5,475 bases of DNA, from NCBI GenBank assembly GCA_002491225.1, contig DKVN01000086.1, forward strand, positions 1 to 5,475, given 5' to 3'. Each line of letters opens with the position of its first letter. Position 1 is the first letter of the stretch. Both the position numbers and the translations under genes were made by a program. Under the pieces are notes generated by a model. It saw nothing but the letters and a program-made list of their open reading frames with translations. It did not search any database and was not told where the DNA came from. Below are positions 1 through 4,377 of this stretch, one piece after another. This stretch comes from Faecalibacterium sp. UBA7177. GTDB taxonomy: Bacteria > Bacillota > Clostridia > Oscillospirales > Ruminococcaceae.

Positions 1-6
1 TTTCGC

Positions 7-49
7 CAGCCTTTTCAAAGGCTGCGGGGGCAAGGGGGCAGCGCCCCCT
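7..49. repeat. Two GC-rich palindromes downstream of the Nudix gene
   Basis: Two perfect inverted repeats lie side by side. CAGCCTTT (7-14) pairs with AAAGGCTG (17-24) across 2 bases, and AGGGGGC (33-39) pairs with GCCCCCT (43-49) across the loop AGC. They lie 3' of the Nudix gene, which is transcribed leftward, so they could fold in the tail of its mRNA and protect or end it. Neither is followed by a T-run on either strand, so a classic intrinsic terminator is not supported. Paired compact palindromes of this kind are often interspersed repeats in GC-rich clostridial genomes; membership of such a family is inference, as only one copy is visible here. Confidence 0.55.
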
Positions 50-52
50 GAA

Positions 53-72
53 AACCCGGCCGAACCCGGCCG
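53..72. repeat. Perfect 10-bp tandem duplication
   Basis: AACCCGGCCG occurs twice head to tail (53-62, 63-72), ending one base before the Nudix stop codon complement at 74-76. Each unit contains the self-complementary CGGCCG. In the leftward transcript this gives a 6-bp GC hairpin with loop GGTT, followed by GGTTTTC. That resembles a weak terminator but has only four T residues, so it is recorded as a repeat. Confidence 0.6.
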
Positions 73-73
73 C

Positions 74-619
74 TTACAGCTCGCCCCGGCGCTTTTTCTC
101 GGCCAGCTTCAGCAGGGCGATCACGGTCTTGGAATCCTTGATCTCGCCCGAGAGCACCATCTCCACCGCCTTGTCCAGCGGCATCTTGACCGGGGTCAAA
201 AACTCGTCCTCGTCCAGATGCATCGCCGTCTCGTGCAGGCCGGTGGCCGCCCAGGTCCAGATCACCTCGGTGCAGTAGCCCACCGTGGGGTAGATGGGGC
301 CGAGGTCGGTGTACCGGTCGGCCACCAGGCCGCACTCCTCCTCCAGCTCCCGTTTGGCCGCCGTAAAGGGGTCCTCTCCCTTTTCCAGCTTGCCGGCCGG
401 CAGCTCCCAGAGCTCCTGCCCCATCGCGTAGCGGTACTGCCGCACCAGGTACACCTCGCCCGCCTCGGTCAGGGCCGCCACACAGGCCCCGCCGTGGTGG
501 TGGACGATCTCGCGCCTGGCGGTGTCGCCGTTCTCCAGCCGCACCGCGTCGATGGTCACATCAAATACCCGCCCGGTAAAGATCGTCTCGTTCGAGAGAA
601 AGGTCTCGCTGTGTGCCAT
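74..619 (-). CDS. Nudix hydrolase, ADP-ribose pyrophosphatase type
   Basis: Predicted 181-residue cytosolic hydrolase that cleaves a nucleoside diphosphate linked to another moiety; ADP-ribose to AMP plus ribose 5-phosphate is the likely reaction. The full Nudix box is present at residues 76-98: G76, E82, R90-E91, E94-E95 and G97 all fit G-x5-E-x7-R-E-U-x-E-E-x-G-U, where the glutamates bind the catalytic Mg2+. QYR at 61-63 and the E-L-P-A-G run just before the box are typical of the ADP-ribose pyrophosphatase (NudF/YqkG) branch, and the length is normal for it. The ATG at 617-619 is preceded by GGGAGG directly after the TAG of the upstream CorC-like gene, 9 bases away. The 14-base gap implies co-transcription and perhaps coupled translation. 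Exact substrate is inferred; another nucleotide sugar is possible. Confidence 0.9.
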   Translation of the reverse strand: MAHSETFLSNETIFTGRVFDVTIDAVRLENGDTARREIVHHHGGACVAALTEAGEVYLVRQYRYAMGQELWELPAGKLEKGEDPFTAAKRELEEECGLVADRYTDLGPIYPTVGYCTEVIWTWAATGLHETAMHLDEDEFLTPVKMPLDKAVEMVLSGEIKDSKTVIALLKLAEKKRRGEL

Positions 620-633
620 CTTCAGGCGCCTCC

Positions 634-1554
634 CTAATCCTGATCGGTTTTCTCTTCGGTTTCCTGCGGCTGCTGCGGCGAAACGCGGGTGCAGCGGGCC
701 TTGCGCACCCGCCGCTCGGCGGTCTCGAGCGGGGCAAACTTCACTCCGCCGTACTCCACCGCCGCGTCCTCCCCCGGCTCCGGGATCCGGCCCAGCATCG
801 CGGTGATCAGGCCGCCCACCGTGTCGTAGCCCTGCTCCTCCCTGTCTGCCGGGGGCTCGAGGCCGAACGCCTCAAACAGGTCGTCGAGGTCAAGATCCCC
901 CACCGCGACAAAGCCGTCCTTGCAGGGGGTCAGCGGGGCCTCCTCGTCGTCGTATTCGTCCTGGATCTCCCCCACGATCTCCTCGAGGATGTCCTCCATG
1001 CTCACCAGCCCGGCCGTGCCGCCCCACTCGTCCACCACAATGGCGATCAGGGTACGCTGGCGCTTAAAATCCAGGAGAAGCTGCTGGGCGCTGCGGCTCT
1101 CGGGCACATAGATGGCCGGGCGGGCCAGTCTGGTCACCGGCTGATCCCCCATCTCGGGCTCGCTCAGCAGCCGCAGCAGGTCCTTGACATACAAAATGCC
1201 CACCACGTCGTCCACCGTCCTGCGGTAAACCGGCAGGCGGCTGTTGCCGCTCTCGAGCGCCAGGGGCACCACCGCGCGGCAGGGGGTGTCCTGCTCCACC
1301 GCCACCATGTCCACCCGGTGGGTCATAATGTCCCCCGCGGTGGCGTCGGCCAGCTCGATGATGTTGGTGATCATCTTTTTCTGGCTCTCGTCGATCACAT
1401 CCTGCTCGTCCGCGTGATCCATCAGCTCCAGCAGCGACTCCTCGGTCACCGGCTGGGCGCTGACGGCGTCGGCCAGGCGCAAAAGCCCCTGAGCCGGTGT
1501 GCGCAGCAGATGGTTTGCAAATGCCTCGCGTATCGGATGGCCATCCGGGTCCAT
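634..1554 (-). CDS. Soluble CorC/HlyC-like CBS-domain protein
   Basis: 306-residue protein of the CorC/HlyC family. After a helical N-terminal stretch (about 1-70) come two CBS motifs. The first starts near DIMTHRVDMVAV (75-86) and includes GNSRLPVY (103-110) and DDVVGILYVKDLL (115-127). The second runs about 140-200 and ends in the hallmark VDEWGGTAGLVSMEDILEEI (174-193) and VGEIQDEYD. A CorC/HlyC transporter-associated domain follows (about 212-285, with YDTVGGLI and LGRIPEPGE), then an acidic, Gln-rich tail. CBS pairs usually bind adenine nucleotides, and the family is linked to Mg2+/Co2+ efflux; 'hemolysin' labels are historical. There is no N-terminal CNNM/DUF21 membrane domain, so it resembles proteobacterial CorC/YbeX rather than membrane-anchored homologues. 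ATG 1552-1554 is chosen because GGAGGAA (1564-1570) sits 9 bases upstream; the in-frame TTG at 1570-1572 overlaps that site. First gene of a unit with the Nudix gene. Confidence 0.88.
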   Translation of the reverse strand: MDPDGHPIREAFANHLLRTPAQGLLRLADAVSAQPVTEESLLELMDHADEQDVIDESQKKMITNIIELADATAGDIMTHRVDMVAVEQDTPCRAVVPLALESGNSRLPVYRRTVDDVVGILYVKDLLRLLSEPEMGDQPVTRLARPAIYVPESRSAQQLLLDFKRQRTLIAIVVDEWGGTAGLVSMEDILEEIVGEIQDEYDDEEAPLTPCKDGFVAVGDLDLDDLFEAFGLEPPADREEQGYDTVGGLITAMLGRIPEPGEDAAVEYGGVKFAPLETAERRVRKARCTRVSPQQPQETEEKTDQD

Positions 1555-1563
1555 AACTGTCCG

Positions 1564-1570
1564 TTCCTCC
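1564..1570 (-). promoter_or_regulatory. Ribosome binding site fixing the CorC-like start
   Basis: The complement reads GGAGGAA, 9 bases before the ATG at 1552-1554. An in-frame TTG at 1570-1572 would place the initiation codon on this site, so the ATG start is preferred and the protein is 306 residues, not 312. Confidence 0.8.
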
Positions 1571-1583
1571 AAACTTGAGTAAG

Positions 1584-1597
1584 ATCACAGATCACAG
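1584..1597. repeat. 7-bp tandem duplication in the CorC leader
   Basis: ATCACAG occurs twice head to tail (1584-1590 and 1591-1597), which is CTGTGAT twice on the transcribed strand, within the untranslated leader of the CorC-like gene. It could be replication slippage or a small binding site; nothing further can be said from sequence. Confidence 0.4.
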
Positions 1598-1616
1598 CCG
1601 GGCAAAGCTGCCGAAA

Positions 1617-1668
1617 GCCTGATCGTATTAGAGATAGAGATACGCTCTCATTGTATCCAAAATCAGGC
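1617..1668. repeat. Inverted repeat bracketing the CorC promoter start region
   Basis: GCCTGAT (1617-1623) is the exact reverse complement of ATCAGGC (1662-1668), with 38 bases between. The right arm lies inside the spacer between -35 and -10, and the left arm is about 20-25 bases downstream of the expected transcription start. Nested within are CGTAT (1624-1628) against ATACG (1640-1644), which extends the left arm inward, and a GAGATA tandem pair (1631-1642). The position suits a repressor-operator pair. The nested arms alone could form a hairpin in the early leader RNA. Confidence 0.4.
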
Positions 1669-1678
1669 GCTGTGTCAA
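1650..1678 (-). promoter_or_regulatory. Sigma-A type promoter of the CorC-Nudix unit
   Basis: On the minus strand TTGACA (1673-1678) is separated by exactly 17 bases from TACAAT (1650-1655): a perfect -35 box and a 5/6 -10 box at ideal spacing. Transcription should start near 1643, giving a leader of roughly 90 bases before the ATG at 1554. It lies just past the 3' end of the permease gene. No terminator is visible between the permease stop and this promoter, so read-through from the ABC unit may add to expression. Confidence 0.85.
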
Positions 1679-1712
1679 ATCCGAACGGGGCAGGGCGGCA
1701 CCGCGAATCGTT

Positions 1713-3299
1713 TTACAGCCTCCGAAGCATCCCCGGCCCGCATTTGGCCAGAAGCGCGGCGCTCGCACCCGCCAGCACCGCCATCAGGGCAAGGGGCAGG
1801 GCAGCCGCTGCCCAAACCCCGAGGCCGCTGCCCAGGTAGCAGAGCAGACCGCAGACCCCCAGCACCCCCATGGGAATGAACATCCCCAGCATGCTCGCCA
1901 TCGACTGCTTGACCACCAGCGTCTCATTCACCGCGTCCAGCTTGGGAAAACAGAGGCCCATGAGCATCCCAAACACCGCCTGAAACAGGGTAAACAGCAA
2001 AGAAAACACCAGCAGCACGCCTCCCTGCCAGAGCGGCAGCCCGAGGGCAATGGTCAGGCAGACCCCGGCGGCCGCGGTGCAGGGCAGGCTGAGCAGCAGC
2101 TGAAAGCCCACCTTGGCCCACAGCAGGGTGCTTTCCCGAATCGGGGCCTCGCGCAAAATCCAGAGATTCCGGCCCTCCAAACTCACCGAGGGCGCGGTGA
2201 TGAGGCAGGTGCACAGGCAAAAACCCATCACCCCCGCCGCCATGGGCAGGGAGGGAAAACCCTCCGCCATACCAAGCATCCCGCGCAGCTCGTCTTTCAT
2301 CACCAGCGCCGCGATGCCCGCCGCCAGCAGCAGGATCAGACCGATCCCGGCGTTCCAAAAGTACATGGGGGTGCCAAAAAAGCGCCGCGCCTCCTTTTTG
2401 AGCAGGGCCTTTTTCTGGCCGGAGGCGGTCTGGGCCGAGAGCTTATAGTCATTCCGCGCCGAGCGGGCGGCAAAGGCCGTGACCGCCTTGCGGTAGACCC
2501 TCCCCAGCCCCAGCACCATCAAGGCAAACGGAACCGCGCAGCAGGCGGCAAAGGCAAGCAGCTGCCCCCAGTCCCCCAGGATCCCTTCCGCCATCCAGAG
2601 CATCGGGGTAGCCCAGGAGAGGGCGTCCCGCACCCCGGCGGCATTGGCGGCCAGCCCGCTTATCAGGTCATTCAGATGAAAGGAACCCCAGAACACCGCG
2701 GCGAAAAAGATGCCCATGACGATGTTCTGCCCCAGCGCCCCGCGAGAGACCTTGGCCGTGAGAAAGGCCGCCAGCGCCCCCAGCAGCACCGCCAGCGCGG
2801 TGCTCAGCAGCGGCAGGGCCAGCGCCGCGAGCAGGAGCCGCACCCAGAAGAGACCGCCGGTGATTACATTCTCGCTCATCAGGGCGCACGCTGCCCCGGC
2901 GGGAAGGATCACAAAGCAGCAAAACAGCAGATTTTCCAGATAGACGGCGCTCACCCGGCTGAGCATGAGCAGGCTCTCGCTGACCGGCATCGAGAGCAGC
3001 AGGTCGTTGTCCCGCCCGCCAAACACCACACCCTTGACGGCGAGGGTGGTAAAGAGCAGCCCGCCCACCAGGGCCCCCATGCCCATCAAGACAAACACCA
3101 GCACCTCCATCCGCACCGGCGCCAGCACCTGCAGGAGCAGATAGCTGTACAGGCCGGACAGATAGAGCCCCAAAAAGGCGATGAGCAATACCGCTCCCAC
3201 GCCCGAGACGGCCCTTTTGCGGCTGTTCCCCCGGACATTGGTGGAGGAGAGCAGCATACACTGGACACTCACCTTCAAAAGGGCAAAAAACTGTTTCAT
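1713..3299 (-). CDS. ABC transporter permease, large polytopic type
   Basis: 528-residue integral membrane protein, the transmembrane partner of the ATPase encoded just upstream. By eye there are about 12 hydrophobic segments in two halves: near residues 33-58, 66-92, 118-140, 152-181, 190-206 and 245-266, then 315-334, 353-372, 397-419, 424-450, 466-490 and 494-518. A basic cytosolic linker (about 268-310, rich in Arg and Lys) separates the halves. GGRDNDLLLSMPVS (94-107) and SLEGRNLWILREAPI (373-387) recall a family of large clostridial ABC-2-like permeases of unknown substrate (possibly Pfam ABC_tran_2), so export is more likely than import. The start is set at the ATG whose A is base 3299, overlapping the ATPase stop as ATGA, with GGAGG (3307-3311) 7 bases upstream. 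An in-frame ATG 24 codons earlier lies inside the ATPase gene and would add a Gly/Arg-rich, unlikely N-terminus. Substrate unknown. Confidence 0.85.
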   Translation of the reverse strand: MKQFFALLKVSVQCMLLSSTNVRGNSRKRAVSGVGAVLLIAFLGLYLSGLYSYLLLQVLAPVRMEVLVFVLMGMGALVGGLLFTTLAVKGVVFGGRDNDLLLSMPVSESLLMLSRVSAVYLENLLFCCFVILPAGAACALMSENVITGGLFWVRLLLAALALPLLSTALAVLLGALAAFLTAKVSRGALGQNIVMGIFFAAVFWGSFHLNDLISGLAANAAGVRDALSWATPMLWMAEGILGDWGQLLAFAACCAVPFALMVLGLGRVYRKAVTAFAARSARNDYKLSAQTASGQKKALLKKEARRFFGTPMYFWNAGIGLILLLAAGIAALVMKDELRGMLGMAEGFPSLPMAAGVMGFCLCTCLITAPSVSLEGRNLWILREAPIRESTLLWAKVGFQLLLSLPCTAAAGVCLTIALGLPLWQGGVLLVFSLLFTLFQAVFGMLMGLCFPKLDAVNETLVVKQSMASMLGMFIPMGVLGVCGLLCYLGSGLGVWAAAALPLALMAVLAGASAALLAKCGPGMLRRL

Positions 3300-4009
3300 C
3301 GCTCCCCCTCCAGTTCCAAAAACACGCTTTCGAGCGAGGAGTCCCCCACCAGCGCGGCCGTGGGGCCGCACTTCACCAGCCGCCCGTCCTTGAGGATGGC
3401 GATCTCATCGCACAGCTTTTCCGCCACCTCCAACACATGGGTGGAGAAAAAGACCGCCGCGCCGCCCCGGCAAAGCTCTGCCAAAAAGCCCTTCATGATG
3501 TGGGAGGCGGAGGGGTCCAGCCCCACAAAGGGCTCGTCCAGAATCAGCAGCCGCGGATGGCGGATAAAGGCCGAGATCAGGGCCAGCTTCTGCCGCATCC
3601 CGTGGGAGTAGCTGCCGATGGGGGAGCCGAGGCTGCCGGTCAGTTCAAAGGCGTCCGAAACCCTTGCGATCTCCGCCGTGCGCTGCTGCGCCGGAATGTC
3701 ATAGAGGTCGGCAATAAAGTTCAGATAGTCGATGCCCTTCATAAATTCGTACAGGTCCGGGTTGTCGGGCAGAAAGGCGGTGACCCGCTTGGCCCCCACC
3801 GGGTCCTTCTGGATGTCATGGCCGTCGATGGTGATGGTCCCTTCGGTAAAATCCATCACCCCGGCGCAGGCCCGCAGGGTGGTGGTCTTGCCCGCCCCGT
3901 TGTGCCCGATAAAGCCGTAGATGGTCCCGGGGCGCACATGGATGCTCAGATCGTCCACCGCCTTTTTTCCGCCGGGATAGGTTTTGGAGTAGTGTTCAAT
4001 GCGCAGCAT
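3296..4009 (-). CDS. ABC transporter ATP-binding protein
   Basis: 237-residue nucleotide-binding subunit of an exporter-type ABC transporter; it should dimerise on the cytosolic face of the permease encoded immediately downstream and couple ATP hydrolysis to transport. All core motifs are present: Walker A GHNGAGKT (35-42), signature SYSHGMRQ (133-140), Walker B LLILDEP (154-160) with catalytic E159, D-loop GLD (163-165) and switch histidine H191 in STHVLEVAE. The region where the Q-loop is expected reads FLPDNPDLYEF (79-89) without a glutamine, a variation I associate with BcrA/CcmA-like families. ATG 4007-4009 is chosen because AAGGAG (4019-4024) lies 9 bases upstream and similarity to ABC ATPases begins there. 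An in-frame ATG at 4166-4168 would add 53 residues unlike any ABC domain and lies upstream of the predicted promoter. Stop overlaps the permease start by four bases, so the two are translationally coupled. Confidence 0.93.
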   Translation of the reverse strand: MLRIEHYSKTYPGGKKAVDDLSIHVRPGTIYGFIGHNGAGKTTTLRACAGVMDFTEGTITIDGHDIQKDPVGAKRVTAFLPDNPDLYEFMKGIDYLNFIADLYDIPAQQRTAEIARVSDAFELTGSLGSPIGSYSHGMRQKLALISAFIRHPRLLILDEPFVGLDPSASHIMKGFLAELCRGGAAVFFSTHVLEVAEKLCDEIAILKDGRLVKCGPTAALVGDSSLESVFLELEGER

Positions 4010-4024
4010 AAGAGGGGTCTCCTT

Positions 4025-4051
4025 TCTCTTGACAGGGATCTCTTGACAGGG
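4025..4051. repeat. 13-bp perfect direct repeat in the ABC leader
   Basis: TCTCTTGACAGGG occurs at 4025-4037 and again at 4039-4051, separated by one A (period 14). On the transcribed minus strand this is CCCTGTCAAGAGA twice. It begins 2 bases after the predicted -10 box and ends flush against the AAGGAG ribosome binding site at 4019-4024, so it spans the expected transcription start and the whole leader. The position fits a repressor operator or an RNA-level binding site; a slippage duplication is the simple alternative. The repeat is seen directly; the function is inference. Confidence 0.7.
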
Positions 4052-4053
4052 GC

Positions 4054-4084
4054 ATTGTATCCCTTCCAGCAGGGGGAAAGTCAA
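4054..4084 (-). promoter_or_regulatory. Probable promoter of the ABC ATPase-permease unit
   Basis: On the minus strand TTGACT (4079-4084) lies 19 bases upstream of TACAAT (4054-4059). Both boxes match consensus at 5 of 6 positions; the spacing is longer than the ideal 17, although reading the -10 as GATACA (4056-4061) gives 17. Start would be near 4047, leaving a leader of about 38 bases filled by the 13-bp direct repeat and the ribosome binding site. The non-ideal spacing is compatible with an activator or tight control. Confidence 0.6.
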
Positions 4085-4209
4085 GGGGGGTCCGCAGCTT
4101 TTGACAAAAAATATCTGCCCGGATGAAAGAAAGACAAAAATTGTTCGGGACATGAATCCGTTCTTCAAAAAAACTATGCCAAAAAACTGTCAAAGAGCGC
4201 CGCTTCGCC
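4085..4209. other. AT-rich core of the divergent intergenic region
   Basis: This is the gene-free middle of the 368-base gap between the ABC ATPase and nifJ. It is clearly richer in A and T than the surrounding genes. It contains the odd palindrome TTTTG-A-CAAAA (4099-4109), the inverted repeat ACAA-AAA-TTGT (4134-4144), and A-runs at 4106-4111, 4136-4140, 4167-4173 and 4181-4186. The last two lie within about 45 bases of the nifJ -35 box. No convincing open reading frame, tRNA or known riboswitch is seen here. It probably holds upstream elements and regulator sites for the two divergent promoters, but no named regulator motif is recognised. Confidence 0.45.
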
Positions 4210-4238
4210 TTTACATTGCCGGATTCTTTTGATAAAAT
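4210..4238 (+). promoter_or_regulatory. Extended -10 promoter of nifJ
   Basis: TTTACA (4210-4215) and TAAAAT (4233-4238) are 17 bases apart, and TG at 4230-4231 supplies an extended -10 (TGnTAAAAT). This is a strong housekeeping-type promoter, as expected for an abundant catabolic enzyme. Transcription should begin near 4245, leaving a leader of roughly 130 bases before the ATG at 4378. Confidence 0.85.
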
Positions 4239-4257
4239 GATAGATACGGAATCGCGC

Positions 4258-4283
4258 CTTCCGGGGGGAAGTACTGCCCCCGG
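4258..4283 (+). promoter_or_regulatory. Alternative hairpins at the 5' end of the nifJ leader
   Basis: Two overlapping hairpins are possible just after the predicted transcription start. CCGGGGG (4261-4267) pairs perfectly with CCCCCGG (4277-4283) across 9 bases. CTTCC (4258-4262) pairs with GGAAG (4267-4271) across GGGG. They share bases and exclude each other; the 7-bp GC stem should dominate. A 5' hairpin may stabilise the transcript. No known riboswitch class is recognised, and no T-run follows, so it is not an intrinsic terminator. Confidence 0.4.
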
Positions 4284-4304
4284 ACCCCGCTTCTGAATTT
4301 TGGA

Positions 4305-4354
4305 GGCCGCCCGCCCCGCCGCCTGCACGGCAATCAGGCAAAAGACGAGCGGCC
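4305..4354 (+). promoter_or_regulatory. Possible stem in the 3' half of the nifJ leader
   Basis: GGCCGC (4305-4310) can pair with GCGGCC (4349-4354), enclosing a smaller stem GCCTG (4321-4325) with CAGGC (4335-4339). The structure ends 11 bases before the ribosome binding site GGAGG (4366-4370), so it leaves that site single-stranded. Short GC-rich complementarity arises easily by chance at this composition, so this is only suggestive. Confidence 0.25.
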
Positions 4355-4377
4355 GCCGGAAAACTGGAGGAAGAACA

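Noticed and set aside
7..72. Intrinsic terminator for the CorC-Nudix unit
   Set aside because: Hairpins are present, but none is followed by a convincing T-run on the transcribed strand; the best case has only four T residues.
613..1578. Long plus-strand open frame (321 codons) opposite the CorC-like gene
   Set aside because: It is antisense to a gene with clear CBS and CorC motifs; the translation is His/Gln/Arg-rich without domains, as expected for the mirror of a GC-rich coding frame.
1681..1712. Terminator between the permease stop and the CorC promoter
   Set aside because: Only a 4-bp GCGG/CCGC stem with a 2-base loop can form and there is no T-run.
2676..3611. Long plus-strand open frame (311 codons) across the permease/ATPase junction
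   Set aside because: Its product is an unusual Gln/His/Arg-rich string with no recognisable fold, and it lies wholly on the reverse of two well-supported genes.
4010..4168. N-terminal extension of 53 residues on the ABC ATPase
   Set aside because: The extension has no ABC-like sequence and would begin upstream of the predicted promoter, whereas a good ribosome binding site precedes the ATG at 4009.
4188..4193. Second promoter for the ABC unit using a minus-strand TTGACA at 4188-4193
   Set aside because: No acceptable -10 box occurs 16-19 bases downstream; the nearest similar hexamer is at about 9 bases.
4237..4296. Small leader peptide (19 codons from the ATG at 4237) before nifJ
   Set aside because: The ATG overlaps the -10 box and lies upstream of the expected transcription start, and it has no ribosome binding site.
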